In this document: piece by piece, positions 8,537 through 18,359 of the stretch
Position numbering within the stretch: position 1 is the first letter of the stretch
Layout: each line of letters opens with the position of its first letter
Origin: SAR202 cluster bacterium AG-426-M11
GTDB lineage: Bacteria > Chloroflexota > Dehalococcoidia > Lucifugimonadales > UBA826
Reading direction: 5' to 3'
Length of the DNA: 51,599 nt
Assembly (NCBI GenBank): GCA_003213095.1
Contig: QCNV01000008.1
Coordinates: 1 to 51,599 of the forward strand
Made by a program: the position numbers and the translations under genes
Notes under the pieces: model-generated
Told to the model about the DNA's origin: nothing
The model's input: the letters and a program-made list of their open reading frames with translations, nothing else
Databases searched by the model: none

Positions 8537-9529
8537 ATGCCAAACTACGAAGATTTAAAGGTATTTACAGGAAATTCTCATCCACAACTTGCAAGGAATA
8601 TTTGCAAGTACTTAGATATTCCTTTGGGGGAATGTGAAGTTTTCAAGTTCAGCAATGATAATACTTTTGTGAAATTCAAAGAAAATATTCGTGAACGAGA
8701 TGTTTTTTTAGTACAAACTTTTTCTGATCCAGTAAATGATCATATTATGGAATTGTTGATAATGATTGATGCTGCTAAGCGTGCCTCTGCCGGTAGGATT
8801 ACAGCAGTAATTCCTCATTACTCTTACGGTAGGAGCGATAAAAAAGATCAGCCTAGAATTCCTATTACTGCTAGATTAGTAGCTAACCTTCTAACAGTAG
8901 CTGGTTCTGATCGTGTTTTGACTGTGGATTTACATGCAGGTCAAATCCAAGGGTTTTTCAATATTCCCGTAGATGAATTGACCGCTGTTCCAATGTTAGC
9001 AGGATATTTTAAAGATAATCATGTAGATATTGAGGTTGCTTCTGCTACTGATGCTGGTGATGTAAAAAGAACAAGAGATACTGGTAGATACTTAAATGTT
9101 CCTATTTCTTTGGTTGAAAAACATCGTATAGGCAATGAAGATAAAGTGGAGTCAATGAGTTTAGTTGGAAATGTAACTAACAAATCTACATTGATAGTTG
9201 ATGATGAAGTGGGAACAGGTGGCACTGTTATAGCAACAGCTGAAGCTTTGACAAGCCATGGTGCTAGAGAAATTTATTGTGCTGCTACCCATGGAGTCAT
9301 GTCCGGTGATGCGAGACAAATATTAGAATCTAGTAGTATCAAAGAAATCGTAGTTACTGACACATTACCTGTGAATAACCTGCAAAGAGATTCAAAAATC
9401 ACAGTTCTGTCTACTGCCCCTATGTTGGGAGAGGCGATTAAAAGAATTCATCATGGACAATCTGTAGGTGCAATGTTTGGTTCCTCACTTAGCGCAACAT
9501 TTGTAGCAACTCACAGAATGAATATCTAA
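8537..9529 (+). CDS. prs: Ribose-phosphate pyrophosphokinase (PRPP synthetase)
   Basis: The product makes PRPP from ribose 5-phosphate and ATP for nucleotide, histidine and tryptophan synthesis. Family signatures are clear: the N-terminal strand LKVFTGNSHPQLA, the flexible-loop region PHYSYGRSDKKDQPR, VDLHAGQIQGFF, and the PRPP-binding motif IVDDEVGTGGT. Length (330 residues from ATG) is slightly above the usual 310-320. A TTG at 8519 would add six residues (MITLIR), but MPNYEDLKVF from the ATG matches the usual family start; neither has a good ribosome site and the leader is very short. secA follows 16 bases on, probably co-transcribed. Confidence 0.95.
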   Translation: MPNYEDLKVFTGNSHPQLARNICKYLDIPLGECEVFKFSNDNTFVKFKENIRERDVFLVQTFSDPVNDHIMELLIMIDAAKRASAGRITAVIPHYSYGRSDKKDQPRIPITARLVANLLTVAGSDRVLTVDLHAGQIQGFFNIPVDELTAVPMLAGYFKDNHVDIEVASATDAGDVKRTRDTGRYLNVPISLVEKHRIGNEDKVESMSLVGNVTNKSTLIVDDEVGTGGTVIATAEALTSHGAREIYCAATHGVMSGDARQILESSSIKEIVVTDTLPVNNLQRDSKITVLSTAPMLGEAIKRIHHGQSVGAMFGSSLSATFVATHRMNI

Positions 9530-9545
9530 GATTCGGAATTTTATT

Positions 9546-12176
9546 ATGGGATTTTTAGATAAAGTAAATTCTTTAATAGGTAACTCCAACGAGAAAGTTA
9601 TAAAAAAGCTTGAAGCGATAGTCAGTGAAATTAATTCACTTGAGAATGAATATCAAAAGTTTTCTCATGATCAAATTAAAGACCAATCATTAAAACTGAA
9701 AAAATCTGTACAATCTGGAATTTCGTTAGATGAAATTTTACCCCAGGCGTTTGCATTGGTTAGAGAAGCTAGTGTTCGGACGCTAGGTCAACGTCATTTT
9801 GATGTTCAATTACTCGGTGGGATAGTTTTACATCAAGGTAAAATATCAGAAATGAGAACAGGTGAAGGTAAAACATTGGTGTCTACCCTTCCTGCATATT
9901 TAAACTCCCTAAGTGGTCAAGGGGTGCATTTAGTAACAGTAAATGATTATTTGGCAAAAAGAGATGCTTTATGGATGGGTCAAATTTATGATTATTTAGG
10001 AGTCTCTGTATCTGCGTTACAACATGATTCAGCAATAGCATATGATCCATCAAGTATAAAAAATCAACATGATGAACCAATCAGAAAGATTAGCAGAGAT
10101 GAAGCATACTTAGCTGATATCACATATGGAACTAATAATGAATTTGGATTTGATTATTTGAGAGACAATATGGTTGATTCACTTAATCAAAGAGTCCAAA
10201 GAAATAGAGCATTTGCTATCGTTGATGAGGTAGATAATATTTTGATTGATGAAGCAAGAACTCCATTGATAATAAGTGGCCCTTCTCAACAAAATCCAAA
10301 CGAATATCTTCAATTTTCTAGAATTGCACCTATGCTGGAGATTGGTACAGATTTTTCTATTGAAGAAAAACATAAATCTATAGCATTTTCAGAAAAAGGG
10401 ATTTCAAAAATTGAAAACATTTTAAAGTTGGATAATCTATATGACCCACAAAATTATTCCAAAGTTCATTTTGTTGAAAATGCAGTCAGAGCTCAATATG
10501 TTTATTCAAAAAATGTGGAGTATGTTGTTAAAAATGGTGAAGTTATCATAGTAGATGAGTTTACTGGTCGATTAATGGAAGGAAGGCGGTATTCAGATGG
10601 ATTGCATCAAGCTATTGAAGCAAAAGAGAAAGTAAATGTTCAAAGAGAGTCTATCACTTACGCCACCATTACCTTGCAAAATTATTTTAGGTTGTATGAA
10701 AAATTGGCAGGTATGACAGGAACTGCAGCTACTGAAGCGGAAGAATTTTGGAAAATATACAAATTAGAAGTTGTATCTATACCCACAAATAATCCTATCA
10801 AAAGATTAGATCATACAGATTTAATCTTTAGAGATGAAGAATCGAAGTACGCAGCTGTGATTAATGAAATTACTGAAAAAATTGCTATAGGTCAACCTGT
10901 CTTAGTTGGTACCACAGATATAGATAAATCTGAAAAAATCAGTCAAATGTTAAAAAAACGAGGTGTCAAACACGAAGTACTTAATGCTAAGCACCATCAG
11001 AGAGAAGCATCAATTGTTGCTGAGGCAGGCAGACCGGGTGCAGTAACAGTTGCAACAAATATGGCTGGTAGGGGAACTGACATAGTTTTAGGAGGTAATC
11101 CTGAAATTAGTGACATTGATTTTGACAAATGGAAATTAGATCATCAAAAAGTATTAGATTTAGGAGGTCTTGCAATTATTGGAACTGAGCGTCACGAAGC
11201 GAGAAGAATTGATAATCAATTGAGAGGACGTGCAGGCCGTCAAGGTGATCCGGGTGAAACAAAATTTTTCTGTGCTCTAGATGATAGCTTAGTTAAACGA
11301 TTTGGCGGTGAAAGAATAGGGTCAATCATGGATTGGGCAGGAATGGAACGCGACGTTCCTATAGAAAACAAAATGATATCAAAGTCTATTGAAAATGCTC
11401 AAGTTAAAGTTGAATCATTTCATTTTGATATGAGAAAACATTTGGTTGATTACGATGATGTAGTAAATAATCATAGGGATATCATCTATCAACAAAGAGA
11501 TAAAGTTTTGTCAGGTACTATATTAAAAGATCAGATATTAAGTCAGGTTACTGAAGAGATTTCCAATGTCATTGACTCAAATATGTACGGAGCTGACCGT
11601 AGTTTATGGAGTGTTGACCAGGTTAAGTTGGGGTTGCAATCTATAGTGCCATTGAATCAAGATTTGTTAGATGACGATAAGATTTTTCAAGTTGATTCAC
11701 ACGAATATAAAAGTCAAGTAATTGATTGGGCAAACATGTTGTACGAAAAAGCTGAAGATACTATGACTTCTGATGTCTGTAGAAAATTAGAGCAAAATTT
11801 AATGTTAAGGGCTATAGATACTAATTGGATACAACATTTAACAAATATGGATAATTTAAGACAAGGTATTGGTTTGCAAGCTGTTGGTCAAAGGGACCCT
11901 TTGGTTATGTACAAAAAACAAGGACATGAATATTTCCAAAATTTACAAGAAAGAATTTCTGATGACGTAATTCATGTGATTTTTAGATCTTTGATAGAGC
12001 AATCTGCTAAAGTTCAAACTTCAGTAATGCAATCTGTGACTTCTGCAAAACAATCATCCGTAAAGATATCTGATTCAAAAATAGGTAGAAATGAAAAATG
12101 TCCATGTGGAAGCGGTAAAAAGTACAAAAAATGCATTTTAGATCCTAATTGTGGGTTAACTTCTAAGCAGAAATAG
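9546..12176 (+). CDS. secA: Preprotein translocase ATPase SecA
   Basis: The 876-residue protein is a complete SecA, the motor that drives unfolded preproteins through SecYEG. Visible landmarks are the Walker A MRTGEGKT (residues 103-110), the DEAD-box-like EVDNILIDEARTPLIISG, the preprotein cross-linking domain, the RGRAGRQGDPG motif VI in the second nucleotide-binding fold, and a C-terminal SEC-C zinc motif CPCGSGKKYKKC that binds SecB or ribosome in other bacteria. It lies 16 bases behind prs. Its 3' end overlaps the convergent valS gene by 14 bases, so no terminator fits between them. Confidence 0.97.
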   Translation: MGFLDKVNSLIGNSNEKVIKKLEAIVSEINSLENEYQKFSHDQIKDQSLKLKKSVQSGISLDEILPQAFALVREASVRTLGQRHFDVQLLGGIVLHQGKISEMRTGEGKTLVSTLPAYLNSLSGQGVHLVTVNDYLAKRDALWMGQIYDYLGVSVSALQHDSAIAYDPSSIKNQHDEPIRKISRDEAYLADITYGTNNEFGFDYLRDNMVDSLNQRVQRNRAFAIVDEVDNILIDEARTPLIISGPSQQNPNEYLQFSRIAPMLEIGTDFSIEEKHKSIAFSEKGISKIENILKLDNLYDPQNYSKVHFVENAVRAQYVYSKNVEYVVKNGEVIIVDEFTGRLMEGRRYSDGLHQAIEAKEKVNVQRESITYATITLQNYFRLYEKLAGMTGTAATEAEEFWKIYKLEVVSIPTNNPIKRLDHTDLIFRDEESKYAAVINEITEKIAIGQPVLVGTTDIDKSEKISQMLKKRGVKHEVLNAKHHQREASIVAEAGRPGAVTVATNMAGRGTDIVLGGNPEISDIDFDKWKLDHQKVLDLGGLAIIGTERHEARRIDNQLRGRAGRQGDPGETKFFCALDDSLVKRFGGERIGSIMDWAGMERDVPIENKMISKSIENAQVKVESFHFDMRKHLVDYDDVVNNHRDIIYQQRDKVLSGTILKDQILSQVTEEISNVIDSNMYGADRSLWSVDQVKLGLQSIVPLNQDLLDDDKIFQVDSHEYKSQVIDWANMLYEKAEDTMTSDVCRKLEQNLMLRAIDTNWIQHLTNMDNLRQGIGLQAVGQRDPLVMYKKQGHEYFQNLQERISDDVIHVIFRSLIEQSAKVQTSVMQSVTSAKQSSVKISDSKIGRNEKCPCGSGKKYKKCILDPNCGLTSKQK

Positions 12177-14830
12177 ATTGCAATATAGCATCAATTCTTT
12201 TGCTTCTTTCTTCAGCATTTTTGAGTCTGTCACGTTCTTTATCGATAATTTCGGGAGGTGCTTTTTCTGTGAAATCTTTGTTGGACAATCTTTTAGATAG
12301 AGAAGTAATGTATTTGCTAATTTCATCCTTTTCTTCATTTAAACGAGAAATTTCATCAGATACATTTAGTGATGTACCTAAATCTACATAAGCAATACCG
12401 TTTTCTATGACTATTGAAATTTTCTGTTGAATATTAATTTGATCTGCAGTTTGAAAAATCGAAAGTTGAGATAATCCAGATAGCTCTTTAATAAATTCTG
12501 ATTGGGCTGCAAAGAAATCATTTCTTGAAGTAGTAATGATTTCACAACTAATTAATTGAGTGGATGGAACCTTAAATTCGGCCCTTAAATTTCTGATGGA
12601 GCGAACTAACTCAAACAATTCACTCATTTTAGATGTTTTGATAGAGCTTGGATCAGTAAATTTAGGATAAGGTGCTTCAATTAAAGCTGATGGCCATTTT
12701 TCGTTTGTATTAAATTTGTTTTTGAAAATACCCCAAATTTCTTCAGTAATGAAAGGTATAAATGGGTGAAGTAATCTTAATGTTTGTTCTAGTGTGTAAG
12801 AAATTGTGTTTAAAGCTTCATAGCTATTGTCTTGGATTTTTAATCTAATTTTGACTAATTCTATGTACCAATCACAGAATTCATTCCAAAAGAAATCATG
12901 AGCAGTAGTTTGAGCTTCACCAAACTGGTGATTTTCCATCAATTGATTGATTTCACTAGTGATTTGATGAAGTCTATCGACAATCCATTTGTCATGAATA
13001 TGGTTTAATTCTTTAGCAATTGGATATATTGGCTTTTGGTTTTCTTTGTCTAGACAAGCTAAAACAAATCGTGCAGCGTTCCATAATTTGTTGTTAAAGT
13101 TACGGCTAGCTTCAAGTTTTTGTTCGTTGATTCTTACATTGTTTCCAGCAGATGTGCCTGTTGTTAATGCAAACCTAACTGAGTCAGCTCCATAAGAGTC
13201 AATTAATTCTAAAGGATCCACTACATTTCCTTTAGTTTTGCTCATTTTCACCCCTTCAGGGTCCAATATTAATCCATGCAGATAAATAGTGTGGAATGGG
13301 ATTTCGCCCATATTTTGGATGCCCATCATAATCATTCTAGCAACCCAAAAAAATAGAATGTCATATCCTGTTTCTAGAACAGAACCAGGATAAAAATAAT
13401 CTAAATCATCAGTTTGATCGGGCCACCCTAACGTTGAATGTGGCCATAATCCAGAACTAAACCAAGTATCTAACACATCGGGATCTTGGATTAATGATTT
13501 TGATGGACATTTTGGGCAGTATGTTGGGTCTTCATATTCAACGATCATGTCATCACAATCATTGCAATACCATACTGGTATTTGATGTCCCCACCATAGT
13601 TGTCTGCTTACAGACCAATCGCGAATATTATCCATCCAATTAAAATAAACATTTGTAAATCGTTCAGGTACTATTTTTATTTTGCCATCTCTTACTGCAT
13701 CTCTGGCTGGTTTAGCTAACTCTTCAATTGATACATACCATTGTTTACTGATTAGAGGTTCAATCAAATCATCGCATCTATCACAATGGCCTACTGAATG
13801 GTCATAATCTTCAGTTTCTATTAGAAGTTCTTGTGATTCTAAGGCTTCTACAACTTTTATTTTACAATCTGATCTATTTAATCCTTTAAAGTCACCAGCG
13901 TGCTCATTCATAATCCCATCTTTTGAAATTACACTAATACTTTGAAGGTTATGACGAAGCCCGATTTCAAAGTCGACAGGATCATGTGCTGGAGTAACTT
14001 TTAATGCTCCAGTTCCAAATTCAATTTCTACAGCGGAATCTCCAATAATTGGAATAGTTTTGTTCATTAATGGCAAAATTACTTCTTTGCCTATTAAATG
14101 ACTAAATCTATCGTCGTTAGGGTTAACAGCAACTGCAGTATCACCCATCATAGTTTCAGGTCGAGTTGTAGCTACTGTCAAAGAATTTGAATTATCAGCC
14201 AATGGGTATTTTATTTTATATATTTGTCCCTTGATATTTTTATATTTCACTTCAAGGTCCGACAGGGCAGTTGAACACCGTGGGCACCAGTTAGTAATTC
14301 GTTCACCTCTATAGATCAAATTGTTTTTGTATAAATCAACAAATGTTTTACGCACTGCCTTTTTAGGGCCCTCATCTAGAGTGAAAGATTTTCTAGTCCA
14401 GTCACATGAAGCTCCTAACCTTCGTATTTGTGTATAAATTCTATCGCCATATTCATGTACCCATTCCCAAATACGACTTTCGAATTGTTCTCTTCCTAGC
14501 TCGTACCTATTAGTTCCTTCTGAAGCTAAAAGGCGTTCTACGACTACTTGAGTAGCTATTCCTGCATGATCTGTTCCTGGTAGATATAACGTGGGGTCTC
14601 CATTCATTCTATGCCATCTAACTATCATATCTTCTAATGCGATTGTTAAAGCATGTCCCATATGTAATTGCCCAGTAACATTAGGGGGGGGGCATGATCA
14701 TTACAAATGGAGTTTTGTTTTTATCAATTGTAGGAGTGAAGTATCCTGTGTTTTCCCAATACTCATAAATTCTAGTTTCAGTAGATTTTGGGTTGTAAGG
14801 TTTTGCGAAAATTGTTTGCCAATCTGTCAT
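12163..14830 (-). CDS. valS: Valyl-tRNA synthetase, frameshifted in a nine-G run
   Basis: Class I synthetase charging tRNA-Val. The N terminus starts at ATG 14830 (MTDWQTIFAKPYNPKSTE) and reads to PFVMIMPPP, then hits a stop because the run at 14684-14692 has nine G (C on the coding strand). With eight, the frame continues NVTGQLHMGHALT, the HIGH-type motif, and then without interruption to the stop at 12163, for 888 residues, a normal ValS length. The KMSKS motif appears as GVKMSKTKGNVVDP, and a C-terminal coiled-coil arm is present (DEISRLNEEKDEISKY). The uninterrupted part alone would start at MGHALT, inside the ATP-binding motif, and should be inactive. Most likely a sequencing or assembly miscount. 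It is last in the citE-like/folB/AAA/valS operon. Confidence 0.93.
14684..14692. repeat. Nine-G homopolymer causing the valS frameshift
   Basis: This uninterrupted run of nine G encodes the MPPPNVTG segment of ValS on the minus strand. One base fewer restores the reading frame. It may be a homopolymer read error, a real mutable tract, or a slippage site. Confidence 0.9.
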
Positions 14831-14848
14831 ATAAATATCCTGAATGTA

Positions 14849-16246
14849 TTATACAGAGTACGTATCAGAATCTTGATGAGAATTTTTATTTAGCTTTTTA
14901 CTTAAATGTAATCCTTCTAAAATGAACTCAAACATTGAAACTTGTATTGATTTTTCTTTTGATTCACCTAATTGCATTAACAATTCAGAAAGTCCAGTGA
15001 TTTGTTCTATGTTTTGGAGATATAGAGATTCAGGTATTTCTGATCCAACTTCAATAGACAATCCATTTTGAAAATGATTAATTAGGCTATCAAATAATTC
15101 TAAATTAAATTTTGAATTAAAGACATTTAAAACAGCCCTTGATATTACATTAGATATAATTGAGTTTTCTTGACCTTCTTCAACTGTTTCCAGCTCTACT
15201 TTACCCATAGTTGAGGGTATTAAAAATTCAAGATCACATATTCTAGGAGATGTATTTGAATTAGTAATTAATGTTCTTCTAAAAGCTTGGCTTATAAGTG
15301 TTTCATAATTAGCGATAGATACCCTTAAACTAACTCCTGAACTTTGATTGATTTCCGGACTTTTTCTAGAAAGATGCGTGATTTCAGCTACGATTTCACG
15401 CATAAATTCAGGAACTAAAACAGAATTTTCAGAATCATCAAATTTTCTGTATTCTTGTTCAATGATGTTTAGTTCTTCTTCAATTGATGAAGGGTAATGG
15501 GTTCTGATCTGTGCTCCGTATCGATCTTTTAAGGGAGTAATGATTCTCCCTCTATTTGTGTAGTCTTCGGGATTTGCTGTAGCTACAATCAGCATGTCCA
15601 AGGGTAATCTGATTTGAAATCCTTTGATCTGAATATCTCTCTCTTGCATCAAATTAAACAAACTTACTTGAATTCTTTCTGTTAAATCAGGTAATTCATT
15701 AATACAAAAAATTCCTCTATTTCCTCGAGGTATCATTCCGTAATGAATTGCTAATTCGTCCGATAAATACCTACCTTCTGCGATTTTAATAGGGTCTATT
15801 TCTCCTATTAGGTCAGATACTGACACATCAGGTGTAGCAAGCTTTTCAGAATATCTTTTTTCTTTGTTTAGCCATTCAATAGGAGTACCATCACCTTTTT
15901 CTTCGATGATTTCCTTAGCATAAGAAGTAATAGGATTAAGTGGATCGTCATTAATTTCTGATCCCTGAACATAGGGTATTTCATCATCAAGTAAATCTAG
16001 TAGATTTCTAATTATTCTTGATTTAGCTTGTCCTCGTTCTCCTAATAAAATGATATCTTGACCGGCTAAAATTGCGTTTTGAATTTGAGGAATGACTGTA
16101 TTTTGAAACCCGATAATATTTGGAAAAACAGTATCGTTTTGAGCTAGTTTTTTTACTAAGTTACTTCGAATTTCAGACTTGATTGATTTACTGATGTATC
16201 CCGAACTTTTAAGTTCGCCCAAAGTTGATGGAAGGTTTTGGTTCAT
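14849..16246 (-). CDS. MoxR/magnesium-chelatase-type AAA ATPase
   Basis: The 465-residue protein has a ChlI/MoxR-like AAA+ core: variant Walker A GERGQAKS at residues 69-76, an FCINELPDLTERIQ region corresponding to Walker B with pre-sensor insert, and sensor ATANPEDYTNRGRIITPLKDR. These ATPases usually act with a von Willebrand A-domain partner to insert metals or remodel proteins; no such partner is encoded next door. The C-terminal roughly 130 residues are helical and not recognised. The start has a good AGGAGA ribosome site six bases upstream. It lies between folB (nine bases away) and valS (18 bases), so it is an operon member of unclear job. Confidence 0.8.
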   Translation of the reverse strand: MNQNLPSTLGELKSSGYISKSIKSEIRSNLVKKLAQNDTVFPNIIGFQNTVIPQIQNAILAGQDIILLGERGQAKSRIIRNLLDLLDDEIPYVQGSEINDDPLNPITSYAKEIIEEKGDGTPIEWLNKEKRYSEKLATPDVSVSDLIGEIDPIKIAEGRYLSDELAIHYGMIPRGNRGIFCINELPDLTERIQVSLFNLMQERDIQIKGFQIRLPLDMLIVATANPEDYTNRGRIITPLKDRYGAQIRTHYPSSIEEELNIIEQEYRKFDDSENSVLVPEFMREIVAEITHLSRKSPEINQSSGVSLRVSIANYETLISQAFRRTLITNSNTSPRICDLEFLIPSTMGKVELETVEEGQENSIISNVISRAVLNVFNSKFNLELFDSLINHFQNGLSIEVGSEIPESLYLQNIEQITGLSELLMQLGESKEKSIQVSMFEFILEGLHLSKKLNKNSHQDSDTYSV

Positions 16247-16255
16247 TTTTGTCTC

Positions 16256-16630
16256 CTAAATCTTTGTTCGAAATATTTCAATTGCTGCATATCCTATTTC
16301 ATCACCAGATAACTTGATATCAGGTTTTTTGATTTTGATTCGAACTGATGAGATTTTAAATGATTCTAATAAAGTTTTGGATATTTCCTCACATAGTGAT
16401 TCTAGTAAATTTTTTGAACTTGTTTGCATTATTTGTTTGATAATTTCGTAAACATTGGAGTAATCAATTGTATGTTTTAAATTATCAGATTTTCCTGCTG
16501 TGGATAAATCTGTATAAAGTTCTAAATCGACTATGAAATTTTGGCCATTCTTTTTTTCATCAGGATAAACTCCATGATACGCAAAAAAATTCATTTCATT
16601 TAGTATTATTCTGTCTGAAGAATGGTTCAA
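16256..16630 (-). CDS. folB: Dihydroneopterin aldolase
   Basis: The 124-residue protein has the FolB tunnel-fold pattern: IILNEMNFFAYHGVYPDEKKNG near the N terminus, including the conserved YHGV, then a DLS...TIDYSNVYEII segment and a C-terminal IKIKKPDI strand. FolB cleaves dihydroneopterin to 6-hydroxymethyl-dihydropterin in folate synthesis. Length matches the family. The start is a TTG at 16630, seven bases after the stop of the upstream gene, with no strong ribosome site; starting here gives the usual few residues before IILNEM. Other folate genes (folE, folK, folP) are not in the window. Confidence 0.88.
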   Translation of the reverse strand: MNHSSDRIILNEMNFFAYHGVYPDEKKNGQNFIVDLELYTDLSTAGKSDNLKHTIDYSNVYEIIKQIMQTSSKNLLESLCEEISKTLLESFKISSVRIKIKKPDIKLSGDEIGYAAIEIFRTKI

Positions 16631-16637
16631 TGTAATC

Positions 16638-17510
16638 TTAAATTATTCCCATTTCTTTAGATATGTTTAGTAACGATTCAGCTCTTTTTACTACAGGGAC
16701 GTCTATTACTAAGCCGTCTAAAGATGTTGATCCCCTACCCTGTTTTTTAGCCTCTTCAAAAGTTTTTATTACTTTTTTTGCGTGATCTATTTCTTGTATA
16801 GAAGGAGAGAAGCAATCGTTGATAATATCTATTTGATCCGGATGAATAGCGAATTTGCCTTTAAATCCTATAGATTTTGCAAATAAGCTGTTTTCTTTAA
16901 GAGCATCGGGATCTTTAAATGCAAAAAATGGTGTATCTAATGCGATTACATTAGCTGCTCTTGAAGCTACTGAGAGTTGGTTTCTTGCAAAGAAAATTTC
17001 ATTTTCATTTTCTGTGCGATGTATTCCCATATCGTTAGTGAAATCTTCAGCTCCAAAAGCTGATCCAACTATACGTTTATTTGAGGTTAAAATTTCGTAT
17101 GCATTGATAATAGCTTGAGCAGTTTCCATCCATAAAATTAACTTGATGGAACCTTCTTGAATCTTTTTTTCTTTTTCTGCTTTCGAAATCAAATTAGATA
17201 TTTCTTGAACATCTTTGGATGAGTAAATTTTTCCGATTGCTATAGCAAAAACATTTTGATTAATTACTGCTTGTAAATCTTCTTTTAGTATGCCAGTCTC
17301 TAACGCATTTACTCTAGGAATTAGAAGTTTAGATGTTTGCGAAAGCATATCTAGGTGATTGTGTACAATATTTCTTGCATCGTCTTTGTTGTCCCAAGCG
17401 ACAGAATCTTCTAAATCAGGAATAAATGCATCAGGAAAAACATTTGGAGCTTTATTAAGCATTTTAGGTTGATTACCGGGTATAAATAACAAACTTCTTA
17501 AATATAACAA
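16638..17510 (-). CDS. HpcH/HpaI-CitE family CoA-ester lyase
   Basis: The 290-residue protein begins LRSLLFIPGNQPKMLNKA and continues DAFIPDLEDSVAWDNKDDAR, the strongly conserved opening of the citrate-lyase beta subunit/malyl-CoA lyase family. Further motifs are LILWMETAQAIINAYEI (with the metal-ligand Glu), VGSAFGAEDFTNDMGI, and a KGKFAIHPDQI segment. Enzymes of this family split or form C-C bonds in CoA esters such as citramalyl-CoA, malyl-CoA or methylmalyl-CoA. The lyase alpha and gamma subunits of a true citrate lyase are not nearby, so a stand-alone lyase is more likely. It is the first gene of the four-gene minus-strand operon ending in valS. Confidence 0.85.
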   Translation of the reverse strand: MLYLRSLLFIPGNQPKMLNKAPNVFPDAFIPDLEDSVAWDNKDDARNIVHNHLDMLSQTSKLLIPRVNALETGILKEDLQAVINQNVFAIAIGKIYSSKDVQEISNLISKAEKEKKIQEGSIKLILWMETAQAIINAYEILTSNKRIVGSAFGAEDFTNDMGIHRTENENEIFFARNQLSVASRAANVIALDTPFFAFKDPDALKENSLFAKSIGFKGKFAIHPDQIDIINDCFSPSIQEIDHAKKVIKTFEEAKKQGRGSTSLDGLVIDVPVVKRAESLLNISKEMGII

Positions 17511-17589
17511 ATCATACCTCTATCAATTTTGAACATTTCGGAGTATATCATTAGAATTGATGAAAGTAATTGAATCATTTGGAGGATCT

Positions 17590-18354
17590 GTGTCAGATAA
17601 ATTAGAGATTTATGGTATCGCATCTTCAAATGAATTTGCTTCTGGCGATAGTATTTCTCAAATGATTTTTGAAAACATGGTTAAATTTTCTGGAATTCAA
17701 AATCATGATTTGTTTGTGATAACTCAAAAAATTGTCTCAAAATCAGAATCTAGAACTATGAATTTGAATAAAATAGAACCTTCATTGATGGCTATTGATC
17801 TAGGTTTAAAAACTTCTAAAGATCCTAGGTTAGTACAGTTGATTTTAGATGAATCTAAAGAAATCATAAGAATTGATGAATTGAGAGGTATTTTAATTAC
17901 TGAAACTAATCAAGGATTTATTTGCGCAAATGCTGGTATTGATTCATCTAATGTACCTGGTGATCCATATGTAACTTTATTGCCTATTGATAGTGATGTC
18001 TCAGCACAAAATATTAGACAAGAATTAATTAAGAAATCAGGAATTGATGATTTAGCAGTAATAATTTCTGATACTTTTGGAAGACCATGGCGTGAAGGAC
18101 ATATGAATTTTGCTATAGGTTCATCGGGGATCAACCCTTTTATAGATTATTCAAATTCTGTTGACTCTGTAGGAAAACTTTTGAAAGTTACAAAAATTGC
18201 AATTGCTGATGAGTTTGCCGCAGCATCTGAATTAGTTACAGGTAAAGTCGATATGGTTCCAGTAGTATTGATCAGGGGTGCTAGATTCCAAAGAAGTGAT
18301 TCAGCTAAAATATCTCACACTCTTAGAGATAAAGAAAATGATCTTTTCAGATAA
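17590..18354 (+). CDS. cofE: Coenzyme F420-0:L-glutamate ligase
   Basis: CofE adds gamma-linked glutamates to F420-0 using GTP. The product shows the family pattern: LEIYGIASSNEFASGDSIS at the N terminus, NHDLFVITQKIVSKSE, CANAGIDSSNVPGDPYVTLLPIDSD, and ISDTFGRPWREGHMNFAIG. The start is uncertain. TTG 17557/ATG 17560 would give about 265 residues, but GTG 17590 has a GGAGG four bases upstream (17581-17585) and begins directly at the conserved strand, so I prefer it (254 residues). No other F420 biosynthesis gene (cofC, cofD, cofGH) is in the window. The Ddn-like protein at 2421 is a plausible F420 user. Confidence 0.9.
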   Translation: MSDKLEIYGIASSNEFASGDSISQMIFENMVKFSGIQNHDLFVITQKIVSKSESRTMNLNKIEPSLMAIDLGLKTSKDPRLVQLILDESKEIIRIDELRGILITETNQGFICANAGIDSSNVPGDPYVTLLPIDSDVSAQNIRQELIKKSGIDDLAVIISDTFGRPWREGHMNFAIGSSGINPFIDYSNSVDSVGKLLKVTKIAIADEFAAASELVTGKVDMVPVVLIRGARFQRSDSAKISHTLRDKENDLFR

Positions 18355-18359
18355 TTATT

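Noticed and set aside
12163-14661. A shorter valS starting at the internal ATG 14661
   Set aside because: This would start inside the HIGH-type motif and lose about 56 conserved residues whose coding sequence is intact just upstream in another frame. A frameshift explains the data better.
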